The translations under genes and the position numbers were made by a program. Shown piece after piece: positions 22,214 through 34,100 of a stretch of 64,000 nucleotides of DNA. Position 1 is the stretch's first letter. Each line of letters opens with the position of its first letter. The notes beneath the pieces are model-generated. The model was not told the origin of the DNA and did no database searches. It saw only the letters and a list, made by a program, of their open reading frames with translations. Source of the DNA: Leishmania infantum JPCM5 (lineage: Eukaryota; Euglenozoa; Kinetoplastea; Trypanosomatida; Trypanosomatidae). The stretch spans positions 69,501 to 133,500 of the forward strand of contig NC_009396.2 in assembly GCF_000002875.2 (NCBI RefSeq), written 5' to 3'.

Positions 22214-22459
22214 TCTTCGTGCTCGAACTGCTCACGGGCCCCGGCGTCGCCTCATCCGTCACGGGCACCGCAGCACGCCGTCTCCCTCTCCCACACACAC
22301 ACACCTCATACGCCGTTCTCGCTTCTCAAAGTGTTTCGCTTTCGAACCCCCGTTCAGGTGCCACCCGCATCCCGGCACCCTCTCCGCGTGCTGCGCGCCG
22401 TCTCGGCCACCGGCTACAAGGAGCTTCCTGAAGCGCCGCTCTCGCCCACCCCATCCGCA

Positions 22460-24814
22460 ATGAGCGCCAATCGTGTTCCGACGGTAGTAGCCGGCCTCGA
22501 TGGAGCCAACCCGGTGAAGCGAGAGCGCCACCCCGCGTGGTACCCGCCCCTGAAGCTGGACGGCAACGGGCTGAAGGTGATGAACTCCCTGACAGAGACC
22601 CTTGAGGACTTCGCGCCGCGTGATGGCCGCGTGGTGCGATGGTACACGTGCGGCCCGACCGTCTACGATCTCTCTCACATGGGCCACGCCCGTGCTTACC
22701 TCACCTTCGACATCATCCGCCGTGTCATGGAAGACTACTTCGGCTACTCCGTGATTTATCAGATGAACATCACGGATATCGACGACAAGATCATCAAGCG
22801 CGCTCGCGTGAATAAGCTGCTGGATGACTTCAAGGAGGGGGAGCTGCGCCACGGCGACGTGGCGAGGCTCATGGCGTTCACGGCGGAGGCCGTCACCGCC
22901 GCCGAGAGCGGCCTTGCCAAGCGCAAGGCGGCGCTGTTCGAGCCGATTACCGAAGGCGCCAGCAGCCGCGCCAAGGCGGACCGCGAGGAGAAGTTGCTAG
23001 AGGTGCAGCTGAAGGAGTCGCAGCTTGTGGAGACCAAGGTGAAGATCGCGGCGGCCAAGGATGACTTTGCCGCCCTGTTCGCCGCGGCCAGCGGCGTGAA
23101 CGGCGACCTGCTTGACGAGCGCAGCGGCCACAGCGTCTCCGATCAGCAGATCTTCGAAGACCACGCCCGAAAATACGAGCGAGCGTTCTTCGAGGACATG
23201 CAGCGCTTGGGCATTCGTGAGCCGGACATCGTGACGCGCGTCACGGAGTACGTGCCGCAGGTGGTGGAGTTCGTGCAGAAAATCATCGACAACGGCTTTG
23301 CCTACGTCGGCGAGACATCTGTCTTCTTTGACACCGAGGCATACATCAGGGCCGGTCACGACTACCCGAAGCTGAAGCCTGGCGGCGATCGCAACACCAC
23401 GGAGGACGAGATGGCCGAGGGCGAGGGCGTACTTTCGAAAGGCATCGAGGGCGAGAAGCGCAGCCCGAACGACTTTGCTCTGTGGAAGTTCTCGAAGCCC
23501 GGCGAGCCGCGCTGGCCATCCCCGTGGGGCGAGGGTCGTCCGGGCTGGCACATCGAGTGCTCCGTGATGGCGTCCGACATTCTCGGCGAGAACATGGACA
23601 TCCACAGCGGTGGGTGGGACTTGAAGTTTCCGCACCACGACAACGAGTGCGCGCAGAGCGAGGCGTGCAACCTGCACAGCCAGTGGGTGAACTACTTCCT
23701 CCACTGCGGCCATCTCCACATCAAGGGGCTGAAGATGAGCAAGAGCCTCAAGAACTTCATCACCATCCGCCAGGCGCTGGACGAACTCGGCGTCACGGCG
23801 CGCACGATGCGGCTGCTGTTCCTTGCAAATCCCTGGAACAAGCCGATGAACTTCTCGGACCAGTCGCTCGACGAGGCGAAGGAAAAGGAGCGGGTCCTGC
23901 GCGCCTTCTTCGGCAGCGTCGACATTGTCCTCCGCACCGATAACTGGAAGGCCACGCAGGGTGCCAACAAGCACGACCGCGAGCTGCTGTCCAAGTGGGT
24001 CGAGGCCGAGGCAGCCGTGCACGCGGCGTTGCAGGACAACTTTGACACGGTCGTTGCCCTGCAGCAGCTCATGTCTCTCGTCGCGGCGACGAACCAGTAC
24101 CTGCTGTCTGGCGAGCGGCCGAGTGCGACGCTGGTGCGCAAGGTAGGCTGCTACGTGACGAAGATGTTCCGCATCTTCGGCGTCGTCGAGGGGTCTGACG
24201 ATGTCGGCCTGCAGAAGCAGGGCTCCGGCGATGGCGAAGCGCGCTTCATCGAGGTCGTGAACACTCTCGTGCGCTTCCGTGATGAGGTGCGCGATGCGGC
24301 GAAAGACCACAAGGTGGTGGCGGGCTTCCTGCCCTTGTGCGACAAGGTGCGCGATGAGTGGCTTGTCGACGCTGGCGTACGGCTCGAGGACAACCCGGCG
24401 GGCCCGACGACGTGGAAGAGCGACGAGCCGGCGCTGCTGCACAAAGAGCTGGCGGAGCGCCGCGCTCAGCAAGAAGGGGATCGCCAGAGGAGGCTGGCGA
24501 ATCAGGCGGAGACGAAGCGCAAGCTCGTGGAAAAGTGGCGGCAGTTCACCTACCCGCCGTCCGAGTACTTTCGCCTCCAGGACGAGCAACGGGTAGAGAA
24601 GAAGTACGCTGCCTACGACGACGTCACCGGCCTCCCAACGATGACGGCTGCCGGCGAGGAGGTGAGCGAGAAGGAGGCAAAGAAGTTGAGCAAGGAGCAG
24701 GCGAAGTACGCCAAGTCGTACGACGAGTTTATCGGCAAGGGTGGCGTGTCGTGGCTTCAAGAGCAGGAGGCGGAGCTGGCCAGCATGGTGGCCGAGCTCA
24801 AAGGCAGCAATTAG
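22460..24814 (+). CDS. CysRS: cysteinyl-tRNA synthetase
   Basis: Class I aminoacyl-tRNA synthetase that charges tRNA-Cys. The 784-residue protein has the zinc-ligand Cys64 in [10 protein letters not shown], the HIGH-type motif HMGH at 73-76 and the signature [13 protein letters not shown]. It also has the second zinc region (HIECSVMA ... [10 protein letters not shown]) and KMSKS at 425-429 ([11 protein letters not shown]). A Lys/Glu/Ala-rich insertion between the Rossmann halves (about 130-220) and a charged C-terminal helical extension (about 655-784) are eukaryotic-type additions. The frame upstream is open only through a GTG, so 22460 is the first ATG. No clear mitochondrial presequence is seen. 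A single gene may serve both compartments, as is common in trypanosomatids, which would need alternative splicing or dual targeting. Confidence 0.96.
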   Translation: MSANRVPTVVAGLDGANPVKRERHPAWYPPLKLDGNGLKVMNSLTETLEDFAPRDGRVVRWYTCGPTVYDLSHMGHARAYLTFDIIRRVMEDYFGYSVIYQMNITDIDDKIIKRARVNKLLDDFKEGELRHGDVARLMAFTAEAVTAAESGLAKRKAALFEPITEGASSRAKADREEKLLEVQLKESQLVETKVKIAAAKDDFAALFAAASGVNGDLLDERSGHSVSDQQIFEDHARKYERAFFEDMQRLGIREPDIVTRVTEYVPQVVEFVQKIIDNGFAYVGETSVFFDTEAYIRAGHDYPKLKPGGDRNTTEDEMAEGEGVLSKGIEGEKRSPNDFALWKFSKPGEPRWPSPWGEGRPGWHIECSVMASDILGENMDIHSGGWDLKFPHHDNECAQSEACNLHSQWVNYFLHCGHLHIKGLKMSKSLKNFITIRQALDELGVTARTMRLLFLANPWNKPMNFSDQSLDEAKEKERVLRAFFGSVDIVLRTDNWKATQGANKHDRELLSKWVEAEAAVHAALQDNFDTVVALQQLMSLVAATNQYLLSGERPSATLVRKVGCYVTKMFRIFGVVEGSDDVGLQKQGSGDGEARFIEVVNTLVRFRDEVRDAAKDHKVVAGFLPLCDKVRDEWLVDAGVRLEDNPAGPTTWKSDEPALLHKELAERRAQQEGDRQRRLANQAETKRKLVEKWRQFTYPPSEYFRLQDEQRVEKKYAAYDDVTGLPTMTAAGEEVSEKEAKKLSKEQAKYAKSYDEFIGKGGVSWLQEQEAELASMVAELKGSN

Positions 24815-26388
24815 GCGTCGGTGGCGAAGCGCTCACCCGTGAGCACAAACGTCTCAAACAACGTCGAGCACATCCAGGTAACTGGAGGGTGATCCACCGA
24901 TGAGGGCGGCGGCAGGAGGAGAGGTGCGGGATTATGGAGACTCGCCTCTTTCCTCGCCTTTCAACACCTCTGCCGTCCGCGAAGCCACGCGCGTTGAGGA
25001 GGGTAATCATCGGTAGAGCGTGGGAGGAAAGGGCGGCAGTTGATGGCCGGCAGCGCGCATCTAGCGTAGAAGACGTCGTCGGCGTCATCGGCATGGCGCG
25101 GATTTGTTTGCCTCTCTCTCTCTGCCGCCGACAGGCGTGTCATTTGCAGAGGAGCTGCATCTGTTTGCCCCCCCTCCACACCCTATTCTTCCACCCTTTC
25201 CCCACCGTTGTCGCACTCAGGCACGCGCTTTAGTAGGCACGAGTGCCGCACACACGCACACGCACGCACGCCCCTCCCCGCCTCCGACGGCAACAAGACA
25301 ATGGACATGTAATGCAGCAACGTGTGCTCACCCTTGGTGAGCATTTATCCCGCTTCTCCTGTTGTTCTGTTACTTCGGAGGGGGCGTGGAGTGTGTCTGT
25401 GTGTGTGAGAGAGAGAGAGCTTTCCGTGGGTCTCGCACGCCCTCGCCCCCAACGGACGGATGTGGGCCAGTCGTTATCCTCCGCCTCTCTTCCGTGCGTG
25501 AGGGTGTCGAGAGAGGTAGGGCGCACGCGTGTCTGTCAGTGAGGGCGTGCATGATGTGGTGACGGGGGCTTGAGTGCAGGCGTGCACGCCCCTCATGAGG
25601 TGGTACCTTAGTGAGAAAACATAACATCAAAGGGGAAAGAACAGTACCGACGAAAGCCACGTGCGCCTGTGTGCTGGAGAAGAGGAGGGAAGGAGAGGGA
25701 GGGGGTGGGTGGACGTCGACGGAGCAGATCACCATGCTGCACGGGCGCCGCACAACCCCACACAGCGCGATGGGTATCACCCACGAGAACAAAAAAAAAG
25801 GAGGGGAACAGAGTGTTATGGCTCCCACCTCACCCGATGGCGTCGACGTCGTCGTCTTCCACGGGGTCCCGCTAGTCTTCGACGCCGGTCTCTCACTCCC
25901 CTCCCCCCATTCGCGATTATCATCGCCTCTCTGCCCCCCTCCACCCCCTCTCGCCTCTTCTCCTCGAGCTCAACCGGCTCTGCTGGCATCCATTCATCGA
26001 TGCCCAGAAACAGATGCAGCACACTCATGCGCCATGACGCACATTTTCCAGCGCGCCATCTCCATCCCTTCTGGTGTAGTCGGCTCCTTGCCGCCTTGCC
26101 GCACACGTATACCCATGCAGTCGATGCCGCGGGCATCGCTGGATGCGGTGCCGTTCATTCATCCGCTCTAACCCACCAAACACACAGAGAGGGGGATCCT
26201 TCACGCACTGCATAGAGAGATGCCGCTGCGAACATGAAGCTCGTCGTGAACCGTGGATTGACGAGCTCTGCCAGCGCGTTCACCACCACCGGCGACGCAA
26301 ACGTCAGCCTAAACCTGACGCAGCTGGGCTTCAAGCGGTGCGGGAGGCCCACACGGATCGTAGAGGCAACGCGCGCACACGCCCTACG

Positions 26389-26997
26389 GGCATGAACTAT
26401 CACGGTGGCTCGGCGGAGCTGAGAGGATATGTGAACGATGAAGGCAGGAACTAGCTGCCTTGCAGACGGCTGGCATTCCGGCGGACGAGACGGCGATCTT
26501 GGTGGATGAGAGCGGCTTTCCACACATCACGGGGATGCCGGGCAGAGCGAACATTATCAAGCGCATGGCGTGGCCAGCGAAGAGGGTTGAAGGCAGGCAA
26601 TGTGCTCCCCATGCGCCACAGCAGCCACGGCACGCGGACCAAACCAAGGGATCAGTGCGGCAACGTCGTCTGCCCCCCCCACCAACTACGACGGTTCGCT
26701 GGGCGCATCCTCGGCAAGGGCATTCCCGTCGGCATGGCAACGTACCAGCTGCCTGTCGTACGCCTGACCGTCCTCCTCGACCGCTGCCACTCGGTCAGCA
26801 TGCCAGACCCCCCCTACTGCTTCGTCGGCGTCAGCGGCGGCAAGACGTGCTCATGATCTCGGGCTGCCAGGACACGCAGACATCCTCCGACTTCGGCGAC
26901 GCTGTGCCTGGCGTGCGTTGTCATAAACGCGCAGGACCTCTCCGACACGGACACGGTACTCAAGACGCGCGAGATTCCCGTGCAGCAGTTCGACTAG
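26389..26997 (+). pseudogene. metacaspase pseudogene
   Basis: Metacaspase-like segments appear in the right order but in changing frames. They are GMNYHGGSAELRGYVND (26389-26454, ending in TAG), then AGIPADETAILVDESGFPHI with RANIIKRMAW (to about 26585, another frame). Next comes NVLPMRHSSHGTRTK through LPVVRLTVLLDRCHS (to 26853, third frame, TGA), then DVLMISGCQDTQTSSDF (from 26844). Finally VVINAQDLSDTDTVLKTREI (from 26917) ends in TAG at 26995. These match clan CD C14 metacaspase landmarks: GINYxG..LRGCxND, xYSGHGT, DCCHSG and SGCxDxQTSAD. At least four frame changes and several stops rule out a product. The catalytic His (codon 26626) and Cys (codon 26785) are still present, but SGHGT has become SSHGT and DCCHSG has become DRCHSV. 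Upstream similarity may extend to about 26230. Confidence 0.85.
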
Positions 26998-27291
26998 GTG
27001 TCACAGCTAAGCGCGTCGAAGCACATCGAATTCAGCACCCGCTCCCCACGAGTTTGACCCTTCACCGCGCGCACCTCCGTCAAGCGCTCACTGCCGGTGA
27101 TGTACCCGTAGAGCAGGGCGCTGGACGCGGTAGAAGCTCAACGACTTCTTCCCACCCTCACCATAAGCCGGTGCGCAGGCGTGCCTCGGAGACCGCTCCA
27201 TCGGTATGGCGCCTCCCACGTTACCCTGATGACAGGGAGTGGAGAGGAGGGGTGGGGGAGGGGCACACCCCAGTGCCTGGCATCCAGCGCA

Positions 27292-27311
27292 CACACACAC
27301 ACACACACACT
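27292..27311. repeat. (AC)n microsatellite
   Basis: A dinucleotide AC run of about ten units lying just left of the antisense SIDER fragment. Similar TG/AC runs are scattered through the other intergenic regions. Confidence 0.9.
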
Positions 27312-27332
27312 GTTTGTGGGGGGAGCGACGCG

Positions 27333-27676
27333 GCCCCTCCTCTCCCCCCCTCATCCCTGCCAATGCAGAGCCACTTCCGGTGGTGACAGGGCTAGGCCCC
27401 CTACGGCGGAGGAGGAGGGAGGGGGAAGGGCAGCGCGATGTATCGCCACTGGTCTCGGCGGCCAGGCCGTGGATGGCGGGGCGGAAGCATGGGTAAAGTG
27501 TGAGGCGGAGGGGCCGTGCTCTCAGATGACGGAGTCGGGGCATTGTGCCGTGACACCTGCGCGTCTGCGGCTGCTTCGCACCACGCGGATGGGCTGCCTG
27601 TGACACAGGGCCGCGCAGGGGCTGTCGCGTGGCGCATGGCCGCATGCGGTGCGGAGCAGGGCCATGGGGCTCACGC
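27333..27676 (-). mobile_element. SIDER fragment, 3' module only, antisense
   Basis: The reverse complement matches the 3' module of the element at 45757-46097 across nearly its full length, from the GTGAGCCCCAT boundary to GGCAGGGATGAGGGGG. The 5' signature half is absent. It lies antisense to transcription between the metacaspase remnant and the helicase gene. Confidence 0.75.
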
Positions 27677-28085
27677 TGATGTCAGCAACAACGTCGCATA
27701 TCCTATATTTCTGATGGTGCGCCTCCATCGCCTTCGTTGTGCACGTTGAAGTGGTTCTTCTCTCCGGGCGCTACCCCCCCCATACCACCTTGTTCTTCTG
27801 GGCCCTCTTCACAAACCGCACACGTTCCTGTTTATCGGTGCGTGTCTCACGCTCTCTCGCTCTCGCTCTGCGCACCCGCGTGTGTGTGTATGTGCGTACG
27901 GGTGCACGTCTCTCCACCGTGATGGATGCGTAGTGGGCGAAGATGTATGTCGGTGTTGTACTGCTGTTGGCCACGACCCACCATCCCTCCGGCACATACA
28001 CGTCTGCATAGCCCTTTCACACCCCACCCTGCTTCTCTCACGCATCTTTTCCCTTTACTTGCATGTACGGGTCAACCAAGCTGTG

Positions 28086-28113
28086 TCTCACCTCTCCTGC
28101 CTTCGCTTTCAAG
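28086..28113 (+). promoter_or_regulatory. candidate spliced-leader acceptor for the helicase gene
   Basis: A pyrimidine-rich stretch ends at CGCTTTCAAG, with the AG at 28112-28113, 66 bases upstream of the first in-frame ATG. Confidence 0.4.
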
Positions 28114-28178
28114 GCGGCGACCCCACCCCCGCATCCCCATACACGCCTGCACAGCCTCAAACTCTCTCACGCTTTCTC

Positions 28179-31100
28179 ATGTGGGGCCCATGGCGCACCG
28201 GCCCATCCATCTCGTCCTCGCGAACGGCGTCAAGCAGCCGCACACGGGTCGTTGCATGCAACGAGATCCGTCGCTGGAGTGAGCCAGCTGTGGGGCTCGT
28301 GCCTCTTGCGAGAGGACGAGGGTACGGCAATGCCCTTTTCGCCACATCACACGGCAGCAGCCGCTTCATTTGTGGCTCCCGTTTTTCAGCGTCTGCGACG
28401 GCGTTCCGGCCGACGTCGCTGCTGCTGTGCTCGCGCCATTGCCGCGAACCACTGGCGAGTGGCGGCGACAGTGTGGCGCCGCCCGCGTCACCGCCTTCGC
28501 AGCCGCCTTCTGCACCCTCAGCGGCGTCGCAGCGCAAAGAGTACACGGCAGAGCTGCTGCGCAGCATTTCACGTCGTGGCGGTGGTGCCGTGCGCCGCGC
28601 GCGTCACGGCACCACCACCTCTGCTGCAGTCGCCCTATCCGCCCTTCTGAACCCTTCCAGCATATCGGCAAAGGGGGAAGCGACCAACAACGGTGGCGGC
28701 GCTCCCGCACTCGCCGCCACGTCGGTGAAAGGAGCCGAGCATGTCGCAGCCGGCTCACCGCTGCTGCGTGTATTCGACGCTACACACGCGCCTCGCTCCA
28801 CAGCGCCGTCCCGGCCAGCGGAACCGAAGTCGCCATCATTCGCCGGCCCCATCGCCAATCGACGCTCCAGTGCTGAAGCACCGCGCACGAGACGCAACGC
28901 AAACTCAAACGCGAGTGTTTTTACCGCAGGTAGCACGGCAGGGGGCGGGGCACCGTCGTCTGCACCTCCGCCAGCACCCCGACCAACGCCGCTGTCCCGA
29001 GCACTGCTCCACAAGCTGCTCCACACGATTCGAACTGAGAAGCGGGTCCCGTGGGACGCCCTCTCTCGGCTGCACCCGGAGCTGCTTCACATGCCCCTCT
29101 ATGCATGCCGTCACGAATGGTGTGAGGGCTACTGCGCTCGCGGAAGCGCGACACCGATCGTCTCGCTGGCGAAGGCCGGTTCCGCCAGGGCACCATCCTT
29201 GCCTGCCGCCTCTCTTACCACCATTGCAAAACCGCGTGGTGATCGCAACGGTCATCGGCGCCGGCTTCCGCCGCTGCTGCTCTGTGCCGCGTCCACCGGA
29301 ACCGGAAAAAGCGTGCTCATCCCGCTTTACGCACTCGACGCGCATTGGGCAGTGCTGGAGCGACGACTGCTGCGGACGATCGACGCCTACGACAAAGCCG
29401 CTGCAGCGGAGGCCACGGAGAAGGTGCGGGGTGGTGCCCACTCCGCGCACGATAACTTGCTCTCCGCCATGACGGCGCAACAGACGGCGGCTGCCGCGGC
29501 GGAGGCGGAGGCGGAGGCGGCCCACATTGCCTTGCAGCCTTTCCCTCTCGACTCGCAAGAGAGCTTCATACGCGAGTTCACGGCCTGCAGCCGGCTGCGC
29601 ATTGTGGTGAGTCAACCAACTCGTGTAGCATGTGCGGAGCTTGCCGCGTATGCAAGCGCGCTCTTGGACGCCGGTCGCACGCGTGTCGGTGCCAGTGACA
29701 GCACCGAGGTGGCGCCGGCAGGAGCAGGACTCAGCGGCGGCCGCCGCCGCGACAAGAAGCAGTGTGCCCTGAGCCGTCGGCTTGTTGGGAAGCGGGTAGG
29801 TTTTGCTGTCGGTGGGGAGTCACAGTTCTGCTCCGAAACAGAGATTGTCTTCGCCACCCCTGGCTACGTTCTCAATGCGCTGCAGGTCTCCCATCCCCAG
29901 TCGTCGCTGTCGCCAACGACGCTTGTGGTGGATGAGGCACACTGCCGCGACATCGAGACGGATGCCTTGCTGGCCTGGATGAAGCTGTCGCGAGAGTGCA
30001 GCCAAGGAGGTGATGCATCGACATTGGATACCTCGGCGCCGCTGCCGGTGCTGCGTCAGTACTACGTGGTGTCCGCTACCATGAATCTGCAGGCGATGGA
30101 CGCCTATCTCTGTCGAGGACTTCAGAACGGCAGCAACGGCGAGCGCGACGCCCATCCAGGGCCGCGCGAAGGCCTCGCACGAGGGCCCAAGCGCACCATC
30201 GCCGAGAGCGATGCCCTCCCCGAGGATGCCGGGGGCACCGACCCCGTGTCTGCAGACGCGCCGCTTCTGCTTCTATCTCCGATGCAACTTCATCATGTGC
30301 GACGGTGGTGGCAAAGAGAGCAGTCGCTCGGCGCTGGCGGACGTATCGATGGCGCAGAAGTGGACTCCGCCGTGGCGCGGGCTGTGACGACGGATCAACG
30401 CGTGCGCGCGGCCGTCCTGCAGCTCGTAGAGGTCACCGAAGGCTACGGCGAGTGCGATGACGGTTACCGTGACGACCTCCTTCTCATCGGTGGCGCCGCG
30501 AGTGCGGCGAACGGCTCACCCGCCGCCAGCTCCACAGAACACGCGGTGGCCGACTTCTTTGCCAGCAGTGCCAAGAGTCCCACAGAGACCACAGCCAGAG
30601 TGGCGCCATCGCGTCTGTCGCCTCCCCTCAACCCATCGGAGCTTCGCGGCGCTGACGGCGCGGTGATTGTCATTGCCACCCAACCGTACCGTGTGGAGCG
30701 CTACTTCGTCGACGATCTCGATCCCGTAAAGGGCTGCTTTGCGAGGTCGCAGGTGCTGTTTGATGAGGCCACACGTCTCAGTGCTACCGCTGCTGCATCG
30801 GCGGCAGCGGCCCGCACTCCTTCCAACGCGCTGCAAGGTGGGGTTAGCGGAGGTAGGAAAGGTGGAAGCCAACCCAAGCAAGGCGACAAGGCAGCCTCCT
30901 CCGCGTCCGCTGCCGACGCCACCCAGGGGACGAGCAGGGGCTTTCCGATGTGCCTCACCGACGATGGTGCCGCACTCCGAGCACGGTTGGTCGATTTACA
31001 CGGCACGCGCGCCGCCTCCTATGTCATGCTCAGCACCCGTGCGCGCGCGCTAGTGGAGCTGATTCTTCAGTTGCTGCAGGCCGCACGGCTTCGATGGATC

Positions 31101-34100
31101 GACGGTGCGGCCGCGCCTCCCGCGACACCGCGACCTCCGCGCAGCGAACAGTCCTACCACGCCGATGACATCGCCTCTGAGCCGGTGTCAACGACTCTCG
31201 CAGCCGCAGATCCGCCGGCAGCGGAGGCTCCGATCACAGTGCTGGTGTTCGTCGCCGGCATCAGCGAGCTGCACCAGATCATGCTGGCTCTCGAACGGCT
31301 GTGCGACACTGTGCAGCCCTCGCCCTCGACGGCGTTGTTCCCATCCAACAACGTTGCAGACTCGAGCGCACCCTCGACTCTCGTGCTGCGCCACGGCTCC
31401 GAAGTCTTCTCTGTCGGTCTTCTGCACTCTACCGCGGTGGGGAGTCCGCAAGAGCAGTTGACGGCGACGGAGCACTCGGGGGCGCCGTTGCGCTTGCTTC
31501 TCTCGACCAACGTCGCTGAGAGCTCCCTCACCATTGCGAACACCCGCGTCGTGGTGGACACGTGCCTTGAGCGCCGCATCAGCACCGACGACGTCACCGG
31601 TGCTACGCAGGTGCTGACCTCCTTTGTGTCACCGAGTGGGCTGCGGCAGCGATGTGGACGGGTTGGCCGGACTGGCGATGGCGTGGTGATCCACCTGGCG
31701 CCAAGGCGGTTTGTGCTCCCAGAGACCCTTCTGCAGCCTCCGACGACGACGCGGCGGGCCGTGTTGCCCACGTCCTCAACTGCAGGCCTGCCCGATTCTT
31801 CAGCGTCGACGCTGACCTTCGAGGCCCTGCCTGATGGCGTCGCAACGGTGCTGCTGCGGCTAAAGTTTCTCTTCGCGAAGGTAGGTGACGCGTTGGCGGC
31901 GTTGCCGTCGCCGCCGAGCGCCGCAGCGGTGCGGCTGGCCTTGCAGCAGCTCGCGGATATGGATCTTCTCCTCTTGCCGGAGGCGGCAGAGACAACGCCG
32001 CCTCAGGAGACGACTCGCAACGTACCCGATCTCGCAGCGCGCACCGCCTCCACTGAGCGACGCAGCTTGATGGAGGCCAGCGCCGCCTCTGCCTCCGCAG
32101 CCGCACGTGGCCCGTTCCGTCCCGCTAATGCAGTCGCCCTCTATGGCGGCGACGGCGCGCTGCTCCCTCTACTAGACTGCAGCACTTTTACCCCAAAGGG
32201 TTACTTCGTGGCAAGTCTGCCGCTGCCGTACGAGCACGCTGCCCTCGTCTATTATGGCCTGCAGTTCTGCTGCGTCGAGGACGCGCTACTGGTGGCGTGC
32301 GCCATGGCCGTCCCGTCGCTGTTTCTGACGCCGCGCGTGTCGTCCCGTAGCGCCATCCAGATGGGGGCGCGACGCGGCACAAACTCTGACTACGTCTCGC
32401 AGCGGTGGGACGTGGACAGGATGCCGGCCCTCTCGCCGCTCGAGCAGTTCTATCGGCACCTCTGGGTGCAGCGTCACCTTGCCGGCTTCGCCGTGCAGCG
32501 GATGGTGCGCCCCGCCGCCTGCCCGTCCGACGGCGGCGAGGCGACCAACAGCCGCCAATGCATCCACGACAAGAGTTCCGCGAGCGGCACGGGCGAGCCC
32601 GCGCCCACCACGGCCGCTGCGGCAACGTCGGTGGAGCGGCAGGCGGGACAGCTGAGTGAACCTCTCATGTTGCGTGCACTGCTGCGGCAATGGTACGCCT
32701 TTTCGAATGTGGACGCCTGCATCGGGTTCCAGAACACGCACGGCCTGAACAGGAGCGCCATGCGCCAAGTGGACAGCATGGTGGCTCAGACCTGCGGCCG
32801 GCTCATTCGACTACTGCTGCAGGTGAGCACCGCCTCAGAGGATGGCGCTGCCAAGCGCTTCGTTGTCGAGGATGCTGAGGCCGAGGTGGATTTCGGGGCC
32901 TACGTGTGCCAAGCCGGCGCTGTTGGGTCCGGCGCGACTGTCCTGCCAAGCATGAACGGCATGGCACGACGTGGCAGCCGCGGCGGTGGCAGCCGCGGCG
33001 GTGGCAGCACTATCGGCCGTATTCCCTTTCTTCCAGACTGGCCTGCAGAGGCCCGGGAGCAGCTGCTGCGCTCACTGCGGCGCCTCCAGCGCGTTGCGGT
33101 GGGTCGTGTGCACCTGCACCACACCGAAGTGCGGCAACGCTACGGCCTGCCGCAGTGGTACGACAGTGAAGAGCGGTGGATTCGACTGTGGGGTCGTCCA
33201 TATCTGCGGCATGGCCCCACCGACCACTTGGCCTCACGTACCAGCGGGCGAGGAGCAGGCAAAATCAGTGCCGGTGTTGTGGACAAGGAGCGAGACGCAA
33301 GAGAGGCGGTGCAGCGGCACCCGTGCTTCAGGTACTGGGTCGATGGCCTGCCTGCGTTGCGGTCGCCCTACCCATCCCTCTACAGGCAGCAGCGCACGAC
33401 GTCCGTCGCTGTTGGCGGCGCCATCACCCCTTTCTCCACAAGTGTGCCTCCGCCGTTGTCCACGCAAGTCACGCGGTCAAAGGTGCCCATCTACCGCCCG
33501 CCAGTCCCGCCACCGCCGATCCCGCCCGTCGTCTTCGCGATGGGCCGCACCGACGATCGACTGTGCGCCGCCTTCGTAGCCGCGTTTGGCCACCGAACCT
33601 TGCGCGGCGAGGACGGGGGGCACCGCTTCCATCACCGCCGCCTGCGCCGCAACATGCAGGCGCTGGCGAACGACGAGGAGCACGTCTGCACTTTTCATAT
33701 AGATGTGCAGCAGCAGCAAGACCTAGCATCGTCGTCCCTGTCTAGCAGTGGTGCAGCGGATCAACCGACATGCACCGCGCCACTGTCCCCGCCGTCCAAC
33801 TCCTACGACCTCCTCCACGCATCGGGTGTGACGTCGAAGTCGGTGGAGCAGGCCCTTTCTCCATACCTGCGTGGCGCGGGCCTGCAGCAGCTGGAGGTCT
33901 TCCAAAGCAACCGCCTCGCCGTGGCAGCTCGCTTCGCCAGCGACGGGTTCAGCGGCCTCTTCGACAGCCTCTCGCCCAGCTACACCGCCGTTCTCTGCGC
34001 CAACGGCGACGCTGACAGCAACGCAGATGAAGAGAGCGACGACATGTGCGACGGCGGAAGCGACGCCGTCTCTACGCAGCGCGTTCATGCGGTGCGGGAT

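Larger units (their letters stand above)
18983..22459. other. long intergenic region with assembly gap
   Basis: This 3.5-kb stretch contains a duplicated 0.8-kb block around a run of N, then about 1.1 kb (20931-22110) with patchy protein-like open frames broken by stops and frame changes, then the pyrimidine tract before CysRS. A G7...C10 inverted pair lies just after the upstream stop (19003-19036). The patchy open frames may be a decayed gene but no family was recognised, for example a fragment starting HVKDVALPLASGTLTPLCEG near 21908. Confidence 0.55.
24815..28178. other. long intergenic region with pseudogene and SIDER fragment
   Basis: The 3.4 kb between CysRS and the helicase contains, in order: an unremarkable 3'UTR-like stretch with a GA run near 25405, a broken metacaspase gene, an AC microsatellite, an antisense SIDER fragment, and a CT/TG-rich leader before the helicase. 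No intact gene is seen. An open frame at 25818-26171 (MAPTSPDGVDVVVFHGVPLV) has some protein character and lies just upstream of the metacaspase remnant, but was not identified. Confidence 0.6.

Noticed and set aside
22997..24760. A 587-codon minus-strand open frame over CysRS
   Set aside because: Antisense shadow of a well-supported gene; composition is Leu/Arg/His/Val rich, as expected for reversed GC-rich codons.
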